Shown here one piece after another: positions 1 to 10,900 of a stretch of 64,000 nucleotides of DNA (position 1 is the first letter of the stretch; each line of letters begins with the position of its first letter). The notes beneath the pieces were generated by a model. It saw only the letters and a program-made list of their open reading frames with translations, did not search any database and was not told the DNA's origin. The translations under genes were made by a program, and so were the position numbers. The DNA is from Wenzhouxiangella sp042310355 (GTDB lineage: Bacteria; Pseudomonadota; Gammaproteobacteria; Xanthomonadales; Wenzhouxiangellaceae): NCBI RefSeq assembly GCF_042310355.1, contig NZ_JBHJMR010000002.1:124001-188000 (forward strand). The letters run 5' to 3'.

Positions 1-3000
1 GAACTGTCCTCGGCTTCCCTCGACACGGATGTTTTCGTCGCCAAGCTCGACTCGTCCGGGCAGTGGCAGTGGGCCAAGGCCGCCAACGGCGACCATGATG
101 ACGAGGGCACCAGCCTGGTTTTGTTGCCGGGCGACAACACGACGATTCCGCCGACGCCCACCCGGGCCGTCATCGGCGGTTACTACGAATGCGAGCTTTC
201 CTTCGAGACCCCCGCCAGCCCGCCGTTTGATCCATTCAGTGAAACGCTCAGCAACCCGGGAGAATGCGGTAGCGAACGCAAAGAGCGCTATTTCCTCGCT
301 GCTATCGACTCTGACGGCGCGTGGCAGTGGGTGATGGGCCAGCCGGAGCAGGGAGACGGCTTCGGCATCGAAAGCCGGATCACGGATCTCGAAGTGAGCG
401 AATCGGGCTCGGTCGCGGCTCTGGCCGATGCCGAACTGCGCACCGGCAATTTCTTTACCGGGGGTAACTGGCTGCGGTATCTCACCGGCTTTTTCGTGCT
501 AAATACGCCGGGTGTGAAGGAGAACGTCCTCGAGCTCAACCAGGACTTTGACTTCACGGCCGCGAGCAATCCCCGCCTGCACCTGCTCCACCGCTGGGAT
601 CTGGATCAGCCGACCACCTGCTACGACATCGCCACCATGGATTATTCCACCGACGGTGGAAACTCCTGGCAGCGGATCAACCCCGCCTGGTTCAACACCT
701 TTGGCTTCAATGGCGTCCAGAACGGATTCGAGAGCAACCCGGTGACGGGGCTTGGCTGGTGTTTTCAGAGCCCCGCATGGGACGTCCCCATTCTGAGCGA
801 TCTCGACCTGTCGGCGCTCAGCGGGGAGGAGTCGGTCCGATTCCGCTGGGTGCTCGGCGAGGGGGCCGCCGTGGGTCGCCTTTACTGGCAGATATTCCTG
901 ATCAATCTGTTCGACGACAACGGCAGCCTGTTTGGCGGTGTGCAGGACAGCGAGGCTTCGGTCATCGGTCGCCTGACGAATATCGACCAGGGCGAGCCGG
1001 CGTGGAGCTGGACCAAGGAGACTGCCGAGGGCCTGCGGCTGGATAAGATCGAGTTCGCCCCGGTTGTCGACTCGACCATCTACGCGGTGGGCGAATCGTC
1101 CGGGGGCGTCACCCTGCCCGAGGGAACGAGCAATCTCGACACCGCCGGCGCGGCGGTTGTCAGCCTGTCGAGTTTCCAGGGTGATTTCCAGTGGGGTCGC
1201 TCGTACTCGGGTGGAACGGCCCGGGATGTGGTGCTCGATGGCGATGACCTGTTCATCGGCGGTGACTTCATCGACTTCGTGACTTTCTTCGAGGATGAAG
1301 GTGGCACGCTGGAATCGGCCGGCAACAGCGACCTTTTCGTCGCCAAGGTGAACGCCCAGAACGGCCTGGTGGAGTGGGCAACCGGCGGCGATCGATACAA
1401 CGAGGACGGCGGGATTCCGGCCAAGGCCGGCGGTTCCGGTGATGCCGAAATGACGGGCCTGGCCTTTGATGGCCTCAACAATCTCTACGTGACTGGCAGT
1501 TTCTCGGGTCAGCTGGTTTTCGGACAGGACGCCGAACTCTTCGCGCCAACCGGCCGCAACGTCTACCTGGCCAATATCAGCACCCTGGGTGGTTTCTTCG
1601 AGGTGCAGGGCTGGCCCGTGGGCGAGGCGATCGAACCGCCGCCCAACGCGGATCTGAGCTCCCAGGCTTCCGCTCCGGATGTCTTTATCAACGGGGTGAA
1701 ATCCGATGATGCCATCGGAACGCGATTTTTCTGGAACGTTCCGCCGGGTCAGGATGGCAAGCTCTATCCGCTCGACGTCGTACCCAACGTCGAGCTCCGC
1801 TGGCGCGTTGCGGGCGAGCCGCCCGAGAGCGAGGAGCGTATCGTCCAGGTGGGCCAGGCTTCCTGGCCGACCGAGGCCTGCACCGACGGAAACGACGCAG
1901 ACTGCTACCAGGTTCATGTCGCCGGCGCGCCCACGGAGCTGGAAGCGGCGGGCAGCGGCTTCCGTTTTCTCGAGGCGTTCGAGCCCTCCGTCCAGGCCAG
2001 CAACGGCAGCGCCGATTCCGGTGTATTCACCGCGACCGCGCCGGGCTTCTCGGTGCTCCTCTATGTCGAGGGCTCGAGCCCGGATCCCTTCCAGAACCCG
2101 ATTTCCATCGATGTGGTTCGTACCATGCCGCCGCCGCTGTCGCCCAACTACGCCCGCGGCGTACGCTGGACCATCGGTGAGCCGATCATCGAGCCCTACC
2201 ACAACGAACCGGGCCGAACCGGTTACGTGCTCAACGAGAAGGCCTTCTACGACGGCGCCGGCGAAGACGCCGCCTACGACCGCGCCGCGCGAACCGGTCA
2301 TATCATTCCGGTCAACCGCACCCGGCCCGGTCGCATCCAGGATGCCGGCAAGGAGATGGTGGTGGCCTGGTACCGGCGCAACGCCAAGGGCGTCTACTGG
2401 CCGCGGCGGGCGATCGAGTATCTACCCGACTGGCCGCTCGATCCGGAGCGCATCATCATCGCCAGCCAGAAGGGTGCCGAGAATCTCGGCCAGGCGCCGC
2501 TGAGCCCCATCCAGTACCCGGATCTGCGCATCTACCAGCAGCCGGTGCCGAGCGAGCCGGGCTACAGCCCGAACGCCGCGCACGCTTTCTTCGCCCCGTC
2601 CAACGACGGCTCGGGGATTCTCGCCCTGTTCGCGCTGCGTGCGGACTTCGGCGTTAACCTGCCCGACGATCCGACCTCGGCGACCGACCCGTACGTGCTG
2701 GTCAAGTACTACGATGAGGACCTCGATCGCTGGGCCTTCCGCACTTTCTACGTCACTGCCACGGGCGCCGGCTTCGACAACTTCGAGTTCTCGGGCGAGG
2801 CGGGTACGGCGGTTGCACCACCGTATCCCCTGTCGTTGCTGCCGGGCTGTGCCGAAAGTCGGGCCGTGGGTCAGGCGATCAACGATCCGCAGCCGCCGCC
2901 GCCGTTCTTCACCGACTACAAGAACGGCCTGTGGAGCAAGTCGGCTGGCTCCGGGGCCATGCGTTTCTGGTATCCCCTCCAGCCGGGCATGGTGTACGAC

Positions 3001-6000
3001 GTCGACAACAATGACTTGCCCGATGCCGCCGAGGGCGTGTGCGTGCCCTGGATGTCGCGCCTTCCCGCCGAGGACGGCGGCACGGCCTCTCCGATCAACC
3101 CGATCGAGGTCGGTTACAGCTTCAGCTGGCCCAACCCGGCGCCCCAGCTTCTGCCGGGCGAGACGCTGCTGACCCAGAAGCGCGGCCTGCCGAATATCCT
3201 GCAGCAGGATGCCGTCGAGGTCGTCTTCGACGAGTTCCGAGAGGATATGGAGGCCGCCGGCGGCGCCGAGCCGACGGACGCCCTGGTCCAGCTCATCGAC
3301 CCGCTCAACCCCCGTTTCGTGATGCTCGAGGCGCTCGAGGGTGTGGCCACCGAGCTGGACCCGGAAACCGGCTTCCAGGTGATCACCGGCAGCGGCGACG
3401 GGCTCGAGAACCTGCCGGTCAGCATTCGTCAGCGGCTGCGCTACGATCCAATCAACCAGCGCCTGGTTTTTTCCGGTGTGTTCGACGACACCATCGCGGG
3501 CGACCCGCTGCTGCTGCTCAACGTCATGAGCTTCCGAGAAGCGCGCATCCTCAAGACCATGGACGGCAGCGCAACGGATGCCGACGAGGACATGGACAAG
3601 GCCTGCGACACGCTCGACGACGAGTGCAGCTGGTCGGAAGCCATCGAGGCACTGTTGCGCCTGACGCGTAATCCCAACGGAATCAACCGGATCTGTCTGC
3701 AGGATGCGATCGACGGCAATACCGGCGAACGGATCTGCGCGGTGGACCGGCCGGTCGATCGCGGCGAGCTGCTTGTGGCGTTCGAGGATCCGGTTGTCGA
3801 GGCCGAAGACTTCGAGGAAGGCGATCCCAACCAGGGCCTGATCGAACCGTTCAAGGCCGAGGGGGTCCAGCCCGCGTTGACCGCCGGTGCCGCGCAGAGC
3901 GTCGGCTGGGTGACGGTAGCCTTCAACAACGATCCGCAGCTCGACCCGGCGCCGGTCAGCCTGTCGATCATGCGGGTCGACTGCCTGCGCAATCCGCCGC
4001 CGCCTGACCCGGCGGAGATACTCAGTACCTACCAGGGCCAGCTCAACGTCATCGCGCCGGACAATATCTTCGACGAGCAGCTGACGCTTCGCCACTCGGG
4101 CGATTTCGGCGGCGATCCCGATGCCTTGCAGTTCGAGTGGTACTTCCAGCCGGACCTCAGCGGCCTGCCGCCCGAGGAGCTTCCCGATCCCGACTCCGGC
4201 CAGCTCAACGGCTGGTTCAAGATTCCGGTCGACAACAACGGCCAGGGCGAGAACGAGGTGGTGATCGAGGGCGCCAACATCCAGACGCTGTCGGACAACT
4301 GGTACCTGGCCCGCTACCAGGGCCTGCCTGTGTGCAACAACCAGGCCGAGTGGAGCCTGTGGGCCGGTCAGCCCGGGGCGACGCCGACCGACCAGCGCGC
4401 GCAGCTTGGCCAGGGCTGGGTGACCCGTGTCCTCGGGCGGCTCAACCCCTTCGAGGCCCGGGTGCAGGATTTCCATTCCTCGCCGACCAACACCTACTCG
4501 AGCATGCTGGTGCAGCTGGGCGAGCGCTACGAGGGCGATATCCCGCTGACCTCCAATCCCGAGGTGCTCAACAGCATCGGCCTGATCGAGGCCTACACGA
4601 CGGTCATGCGCCGTGCCATGGACCTGTCGGTCAACGCCGTCCCGCCGGTCGACTACGGCCCGGTCAACAATGCCATTCTCAACGTGTCCACGCGAATCCT
4701 GGACTTCTATGCGCTGCTCGGCAACGAAGCCTACGCCGACGCCCAGGATCCGACCATCGGCTTGCTGACCAGCGGCGAGTTCGAGAGCTTCGCGCCGACG
4801 ATCTTCCCGTTCCAGAACCAGACGGCGTCCCTGCTCGAAGAGGAGCTGGTGCTGTTGCGCGGGCGGGACGACTCCCAGGGTCCGATCGCCGCCAACCCGG
4901 TCTACAACCGCTTTTTCTGGAACTTCACCACGGGCGACGGTGAGGTCGCGTATGCACTCAACTACGGCATCACCGACCAGAATACCGATGGCGTCATCGA
5001 CGAGTTCGATGCCCGCATCCAGTACCCCCAGGGTCACGGCGACGCCTGGGGCCACTACCTGACGGGCCTGAAGACGCACTACGATCTCCTGCGCCATCCC
5101 TTCTTCACCTGGAATCCGCGTGCCGATGCGGTGCCCGTGGCCGGCGTGCCGCTGCAGGTGGATTTCTTCGACGAGCGAAAGTTCGCGCAGGTGGCCGCGG
5201 CCAAGGCGCGCACCGGTGCGGAGATCGTTGACCTGACCTACCGGCGCTTCTACGTCGAGGACCCGCTCGGCCAGTGGCAGGGTTACAAGGACGACGACGA
5301 AGAGCGCGCCTGGGGCCTGTCCGAATGGGCCCGGCGAGCCGGGCAGGGCGCATTCTTCGACTGGGTGATCGGCAACGCCATCCTGCCCGACGAGGATCCC
5401 GACCCGGGCAACGGCGGCATTCAGCGCATCGAGCGCGGCACGGTCGAGGAGCTCAACGAGATCGTCGCCCAGTTCGACAGCATCCAGGGCCAGCTTGACC
5501 AGGCCGACCGCGGGCTCAATCCGCTGGGGCTGGCGCGCGACGTGGTGCCTTTCGATATCGATCCCTCGCAGGTCGACACCGGCAATTCCCCGGTGGAGAA
5601 CAAGACCCACTTCGAGCAGATCTTCGCGCGTGCCACCACCGCACTCGACAACGCGGTCGAGGCATGGAATTTCGCCAACCAGCTCAACCGGATGCTGCGC
5701 TTCAACCAGGATTCCACCGAGGACCTGACTGCCAATGCAAAGGCCACCGAGCGCGATTTCAAGAATCGCCTGATCGAGATCTTCGGCTATCCCTACGCTG
5801 ACGATATCGGCCCGGGCGGCGTCTACCCCGCCGACTATGACGGGCCCGATCTCTACCACTACATGTATATCGACGTGCTGGAACTCGCCGGCGAGGAAAC
5901 CAACCTGCTCGAAGGCTTCGACGTCGAGGGCGATCTCGAGATCAACCGCTTCGAAGCCGAGTTCGGGCCGATGGCCGGCGGCTTGAACTTCTTCGATATC

Positions 6001-7968
6001 GACGAGGCCGGCAAGTTCAGCAACCTCGATTGCGACAACGACCCCCAGGCCGCCGGCTGCGCCCTCGGCGACACGCCCGAAGGCACGGTCGAGACGATGG
6101 AGATGGTCACCTACAGTTCGCCGGCCTTCGGCCTGAGCTTCGGCAAGCCGCCCGAATGGACGAGCCGCCGGCGTGCGACCGGGTCGCTGCAGAACGTCCT
6201 GCACGACATTTTCTCCGCCCGCCTCGACCTGGCCCGCACCCTGGAGGAATACGACCAGGCGCGCCAGCGCATCCAGGACAAGCTCGACGAGATCGCGGCG
6301 GTGTTCAATATCCGTCAGAATCAGCTCGACGTCAGCAACAGCGAGCGCGACACGCTCAACACGATGAGCGAGCAGGTCGTGGCGCTCGAGCAGACCGGCG
6401 CGGTTGCGCGGACCGCCGGGGAGATGGCCAAGGATCTGGGTGAAGGCGGCGCCGAATGTTTGCCGAAGAATCTGATCGCCGGCCTTTCTGTTGGTGGCGA
6501 TGGTACGTCCGCGATCCGCTGCACCTTGAAGAACGCCGGCTTGCTGGCCAAGGCCGTATCGGATGGCATTGGCCAGGGCTTCCAGACGGCCGGGGCAGTG
6601 GTCGAGTCCAACATGGCCGATGTCTCGCTGTCGGCGGCCATCGATCTGCAGACCTTCGACAACCGCCTCGAACTGTTCGGGCTCGAGGGCGAGCTGACCG
6701 AGTTGCTGCGGCGCGAGCCCTTGCTGCGTGTCGAGATCTACCAGCGCGCCGAGACTATCGAGGAGCTGTACCGCAAGTATCACCAGCAGCTCGCCGAGGG
6801 TCAGAGACAGCTGGCGTCGCTGATCCGCTTCCGCAAGCAGGGCGCGGCGGAGACGCAGGAATACCGCTACCAGGACATGGCATTCCGCATCTTCCGCAAC
6901 GATGCGCTGCAGAAGTACCGCGCGACCTTCGATCTGGCAGCGCGCTATGTCTACCTGGCCGCGGCCGCCTACGACTACGAGACCAACCTGCTCGGCAGCG
7001 ATCAGCAGGCCGGGCAGAAGTTCCTGACCGACATCGTGCGCGAGCGCTCGATCGGCCAGATCATCGGCGATGAACCAGTCGCTGGCTCGCGCGGCCTTGC
7101 CGACCCGATGGCGCGCATGGCGCAGAACTTCGAGGTGCTCAAGGGCCAGATGGGCTTCAATAATCCCCAGGTCGAGACCAACCGCTTCTCGCTCAGGCGC
7201 GAGTTGTTCCGGATCGACGACGGCGAAGCCGGCGACGAGGCCTGGCGGCGTGAGCTGGAGAACGCGCGCGTCGACAACCTCTGGGACCTGCCCGAGTTCC
7301 GGCGTTTCGCGCGGCCGCCGCAACCGGAATCGGCCGGGCCGCTGCCGGGACTGGTGTTCCGCTTCCCGACCACCGTGACCTTCGGCCTGAATTTCTTCCA
7401 CTGGCCGCTCGGCCCCGGTGACAGCACCTACGATGCTTCCCGCTTTGCCACCAAGGTGCGCGGCGTGGGCACCTGGTTCCGCGACTACGCCGGCCTGCCG
7501 TTGACCGAAACCCCGCGGATCTACATGTTCCCGGTTGGTGCCGATGTGCTGCGCTCGCCCACCTTCGATGATTTCACGACGCGCCAGTGGCAGATCATCG
7601 ACCAGGTGCTGCCTGTGCCGTTCCCGATCGGGCAGCAGGAGCTGCAGGATTCGAACTGGATTCCCCTGGCCGACTCGCTTTCGGACAGTTTCAACGAAGT
7701 CCGGCGCTACTCGCAGTTCCGTGCGCACCACTACAGCGAGCCGTTCGACGAGAGCCAGATCGCGACCGACAGCCGCCTGATCGGTCGCTCGGTGTGGAAT
7801 CGCGAATGGGTCGTCATCATCCCCGGCGGCAGCCTGCTCAACGATCCCAACGAGGGCCTGGATATCTTCATCAACGGCCAGCCCGAGGGTGGCACGAGCG
7901 AGTCCGACGCCCCCGGGGTTTCCGATATCCGGATCTTCTTCAATACCTATTCCTACTCGGGTAACTAG
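1..7968 (+). CDS. giant secretory-type protein, 5' end outside window
   Basis: The frame is open from base 1 to TAG at 7966-7968, so at least 2655 residues are present and the true start lies upstream. The first codons read VFVAKLDSSGQWQWAKA, an SBBP-like beta-propeller repeat, and similar units recur (LFVAKVNAQNGLVEWATGG near 1336-1392). The middle is rich in beta-sandwich-like, low-lysine sequence. Two acidic Ca-binding-like loops are visible: DVDNNDLPD (2998-3024) and DQNTDGVIDEFD (4975-5010), the latter close to an EF-hand/dockerin loop. The C-terminal third (about 5400-7000) changes to long helical, probably coiled-coil sequence. No membrane anchor is visible at the end. The stop is followed two bases later by the ATG of the next giant gene, so the two are surely one transcript. 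Function unknown; a cell-surface or extracellular structural role is inference. Confidence 0.85.
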   Translation, partial: ELSSASLDTDVFVAKLDSSGQWQWAKAANGDHDDEGTSLVLLPGDNTTIPPTPTRAVIGGYYECELSFETPASPPFDPFSETLSNPGECGSERKERYFLAAIDSDGAWQWVMGQPEQGDGFGIESRITDLEVSESGSVAALADAELRTGNFFTGGNWLRYLTGFFVLNTPGVKENVLELNQDFDFTAASNPRLHLLHRWDLDQPTTCYDIATMDYSTDGGNSWQRINPAWFNTFGFNGVQNGFESNPVTGLGWCFQSPAWDVPILSDLDLSALSGEESVRFRWVLGEGAAVGRLYWQIFLINLFDDNGSLFGGVQDSEASVIGRLTNIDQGEPAWSWTKETAEGLRLDKIEFAPVVDSTIYAVGESSGGVTLPEGTSNLDTAGAAVVSLSSFQGDFQWGRSYSGGTARDVVLDGDDLFIGGDFIDFVTFFEDEGGTLESAGNSDLFVAKVNAQNGLVEWATGGDRYNEDGGIPAKAGGSGDAEMTGLAFDGLNNLYVTGSFSGQLVFGQDAELFAPTGRNVYLANISTLGGFFEVQGWPVGEAIEPPPNADLSSQASAPDVFINGVKSDDAIGTRFFWNVPPGQDGKLYPLDVVPNVELRWRVAGEPPESEERIVQVGQASWPTEACTDGNDADCYQVHVAGAPTELEAAGSGFRFLEAFEPSVQASNGSADSGVFTATAPGFSVLLYVEGSSPDPFQNPISIDVVRTMPPPLSPNYARGVRWTIGEPIIEPYHNEPGRTGYVLNEKAFYDGAGEDAAYDRAARTGHIIPVNRTRPGRIQDAGKEMVVAWYRRNAKGVYWPRRAIEYLPDWPLDPERIIIASQKGAENLGQAPLSPIQYPDLRIYQQPVPSEPGYSPNAAHAFFAPSNDGSGILALFALRADFGVNLPDDPTSATDPYVLVKYYDEDLDRWAFRTFYVTATGAGFDNFEFSGEAGTAVAPPYPLSLLPGCAESRAVGQAINDPQPPPPFFTDYKNGLWSKSAGSGAMRFWYPLQPGMVYDVDNNDLPDAAEGVCVPWMSRLPAEDGGTASPINPIEVGYSFSWPNPAPQLLPGETLLTQKRGLPNILQQDAVEVVFDEFREDMEAAGGAEPTDALVQLIDPLNPRFVMLEALEGVATELDPETGFQVITGSGDGLENLPVSIRQRLRYDPINQRLVFSGVFDDTIAGDPLLLLNVMSFREARILKTMDGSATDADEDMDKACDTLDDECSWSEAIEALLRLTRNPNGINRICLQDAIDGNTGERICAVDRPVDRGELLVAFEDPVVEAEDFEEGDPNQGLIEPFKAEGVQPALTAGAAQSVGWVTVAFNNDPQLDPAPVSLSIMRVDCLRNPPPPDPAEILSTYQGQLNVIAPDNIFDEQLTLRHSGDFGGDPDALQFEWYFQPDLSGLPPEELPDPDSGQLNGWFKIPVDNNGQGENEVVIEGANIQTLSDNWYLARYQGLPVCNNQAEWSLWAGQPGATPTDQRAQLGQGWVTRVLGRLNPFEARVQDFHSSPTNTYSSMLVQLGERYEGDIPLTSNPEVLNSIGLIEAYTTVMRRAMDLSVNAVPPVDYGPVNNAILNVSTRILDFYALLGNEAYADAQDPTIGLLTSGEFESFAPTIFPFQNQTASLLEEELVLLRGRDDSQGPIAANPVYNRFFWNFTTGDGEVAYALNYGITDQNTDGVIDEFDARIQYPQGHGDAWGHYLTGLKTHYDLLRHPFFTWNPRADAVPVAGVPLQVDFFDERKFAQVAAAKARTGAEIVDLTYRRFYVEDPLGQWQGYKDDDEERAWGLSEWARRAGQGAFFDWVIGNAILPDEDPDPGNGGIQRIERGTVEELNEIVAQFDSIQGQLDQADRGLNPLGLARDVVPFDIDPSQVDTGNSPVENKTHFEQIFARATTALDNAVEAWNFANQLNRMLRFNQDSTEDLTANAKATERDFKNRLIEIFGYPYADDIGPGGVYPADYDGPDLYHYMYIDVLELAGEETNLLEGFDVEGDLEINRFEAEFGPMAGGLNFFDIDEAGKFSNLDCDNDPQAAGCALGDTPEGTVETMEMVTYSSPAFGLSFGKPPEWTSRRRATGSLQNVLHDIFSARLDLARTLEEYDQARQRIQDKLDEIAAVFNIRQNQLDVSNSERDTLNTMSEQVVALEQTGAVARTAGEMAKDLGEGGAECLPKNLIAGLSVGGDGTSAIRCTLKNAGLLAKAVSDGIGQGFQTAGAVVESNMADVSLSAAIDLQTFDNRLELFGLEGELTELLRREPLLRVEIYQRAETIEELYRKYHQQLAEGQRQLASLIRFRKQGAAETQEYRYQDMAFRIFRNDALQKYRATFDLAARYVYLAAAAYDYETNLLGSDQQAGQKFLTDIVRERSIGQIIGDEPVAGSRGLADPMARMAQNFEVLKGQMGFNNPQVETNRFSLRRELFRIDDGEAGDEAWRRELENARVDNLWDLPEFRRFARPPQPESAGPLPGLVFRFPTTVTFGLNFFHWPLGPGDSTYDASRFATKVRGVGTWFRDYAGLPLTETPRIYMFPVGADVLRSPTFDDFTTRQWQIIDQVLPVPFPIGQQELQDSNWIPLADSLSDSFNEVRRYSQFRAHHYSEPFDESQIATDSRLIGRSVWNREWVVIIPGGSLLNDPNEGLDIFINGQPEGGTSESDAPGVSDIRIFFNTYSYSGN

Positions 7969-7970
7969 CC

Positions 7971-10900
7971 ATGTATTCAGTTCAATCCCAGAGTCCACGC
8001 CGCTTCGCGATCCTGTTGCTCTGCGCCCTGCTCGGGGCGAGCTTCGCGGCATCGGTCGGCGCTTCGATTTCCGAGCCGGACCACCTGCTCTACGGCCAGG
8101 TGAGCTGGTACGGCGAGCCGGTCGGCGAGGGCGAGCTCACGCTGCAAGTGCCTGCCTGGGACGGCCCGGTCGCGCGCTACGAACTCGGCTCGGACGAGAG
8201 CCTGGGCGGGCAGTACGCGCTACGCATCCCGATGAATTCGGTCGGCGAACGAATCGAGGGCACGGCGCGGGCCGGCGATGAAGCGTCGATCTATCTCGAC
8301 GGCGAGCTGGTTGCGATGGTCGAGGTCGGTTCGCGCGGCATGGCGCGCCGAGTCGATGTCGATCCCGAGACGCTCCAGATCATCGGTGTGGGGATGAGCA
8401 TTGCCGATACCTCCGTCGACGAGGGCGCGGCCGGAGAAACCGTGCCGGCCGAATTCGTCGTCAGCCTGACAGAGCCGATGGAAACCCCTGCCAGCTTCGA
8501 ATGGGCGACATCGGCCGGCAGCGCCACCGGCGGAAGTTCCTGCCAATCGGGCGCGGATTACATCAGCGATTTCGGAACCGGCACAATCGCGGCCGGCGAC
8601 ACCGAGACCACCGTGACGGTGGCGACCTGCGGTAACGACGTGGCCGATCCCGACCGCGACTTCTTTGTCGAGATCAGCGATCCTTCCGAAGGCTTGCAGA
8701 TCGTGCGTCCGCTCGCCGTGGCGACCATCCTGGATACCGACACCCGACCCGTACTCGGCATCCAGGGTGTGACCATCGCCGAGCCGCCGGCGGGCGGCAC
8801 GGTCGAGGCGATCTTCCGCGTCAGCCTCAGCGAGAGCTGGAACCAGAACGTGACGGTGCAGTTCGCGACCCAGAACGGTACGGCCGTCGCGGGCGAAGAC
8901 TACGTGGCGACTTCCGGGACGGTAAGCTTCGCGCCCGGCCAGCAGAGCCGGCAGATCCCGGTCACGATTCTCGCCAACCCGACCACCAGCGAGAACCGTA
9001 ATTTCTTCGTCGAGCTATCCAATCCGGTTGAAGCGACCATTGGCGGGCAAGGCCAGGCCCAGGGCCTGATCGTCGATGCCCTGCAGACCCTGGTGCAGGT
9101 CGACAGCCTGGTCGACGGTGTCGGCGTCGAGGGCATGAGCGATCCGGCCCGCGTGGCGGTCAGCAGCCCGGACGGCGCGCACGTGTACGTGGTGTCGCGC
9201 ACTGCCGATGAACTGGTGATTCTCGAGCGCGATAGCGAGAGCGGCCAGCTGACGCCCGTCGAGAGCCTTTCCGTGGCCGAACTGGCCAGCGCGATCGGAC
9301 GCGATATCGGCGGCATCGACGGCTTTGCCGACCTGGTCATCAGTCCCGATGGTGCCAACATTTACGCTGTCTCGGAAGCCGACAACGCGATCGTGACGCT
9401 GGATCGCCAGGCCGATTCCGAGGCTGCCGATTTCGGCCAGCTCACGCTTTCGCAGGTCCTGTTCGACGGTGATCAGCCCATTCCCACCGCACCGCCGCCG
9501 ATTTCCGGACTGTCGGGGCCGCGCGCGCTGGCCGCCAGCGCGGACGGCGACAACGTCTACGTGGCCGCCGGCGGCAGCCCGGGCTTCGTGGTCGTGTTCT
9601 CTCGCGACAGCGGCAGCGGTGAGCTGGCCTTCGAGCAGTCGCTCGAGCGCGGCGCGCTCGACCCCGTGGGCAACGAGGTGCGGGGCATCGGCAATGCCTC
9701 GGCCGTGGCGCTGTCGGGCGATGGCAGTCAACTCTACATCGCCGGGCGGGCCGACGACGCGGTGGCGATCTTCAATCGCAACACCGCCCAGGACGGGCGC
9801 CTGAGCTTCGAGAACCATCATGTCGAGGGCCAGGGTGGTGTCAGCGGCATCGCCGCGGCGACCTCGCTGGCGGTCTCGGCCGACGGTGCCCAGGTCTACG
9901 TCGCCGGGCACGACAGCGCGGCCATCGCCATCTTCGAGCGAACCGGCAACGATCTCGCCTGGGTCGAGGCACTGGTCTCGGGCTCGGGCAATGTGCAGGG
10001 TCTCAACGAGGTGGAATCCATCCGGCTAAGCCCGGACAACGAGTTCCTCTACGCGGTCAGCACCGGCACCAGCGACCCGGAGAACGTCACCCCCGGCAAC
10101 CTGGTCGTCTTCCGCCGAGACGGGGCCGGCGACGCCGATCCCGGCAGCCTCCAGTTCGAGGAAATCAAGCGCAACGGCGTGGCCGGCATCAACGGCCTGT
10201 GGGGCGCCTCCGGAATCGCGGTCAGCCCCGACAACGCCCATGTCTACGTCGTGGCGCGCTTCGATCGTGCGATTACCACCTTTGCCCGCGACCTGCTGGA
10301 ACCGGTCAATCCCGAGCTCGAGAGCGTCACCCACGAGATCGAAACGTGGAACGTCGAGCCGCAGATCGAGATGCAGTGGACCGGCGCGCTCGATCTCGAC
10401 CCGTCCGGCGGCAACCTCGGATCCGGCGTGGCCGGCTACTCGGTCGAGTTCACCCGAGACGCCAGCCCGTCCCTCGACGCAGAACTCGATGTCGCCCACG
10501 AAGATGATCCCAACGGCGTCGTCAGCGAGGCTCTCGAGGACGGCGACGATCACTGGTTCCACCTGCGCGTGTGCGACAACGCGGGCAACTGCTCGGAGCC
10601 GGTCTCCTCGGGCCCGTACTGGATCGACGCCACCCTGCCGCAGGGTCCGTTCGATCTCGACAGCCAGACCCACGAACCCGGGGCCCCGGCCATCCCGGAG
10701 AACGTCATCGAGGTCAACTGGACCGCGGCGGTCGACCCGGGCGACGAGGCCAGCGGCATGGTCGGGTACAGCTACTCGTTCACGCAGAGTCCCGACAGCG
10801 TGCCCAATACCCTGGAGAACCTGGGCGCCGCCGATACGACGGTTAGTTCCGATCCGCTCGGCGACGGCTTGTGGTGGTTCCATATCCGGGCCCTCGACGC

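Noticed and set aside
2422..8052. Very long open frame on the minus strand opposite the first giant gene (also 499-2301 and 10026-12707)
   Set aside because: They are antisense to frames with clear domain signatures, give Arg/Val/Gly/Leu-rich non-domain protein, and lack ribosome sites. They follow from the high GC third-position bias.
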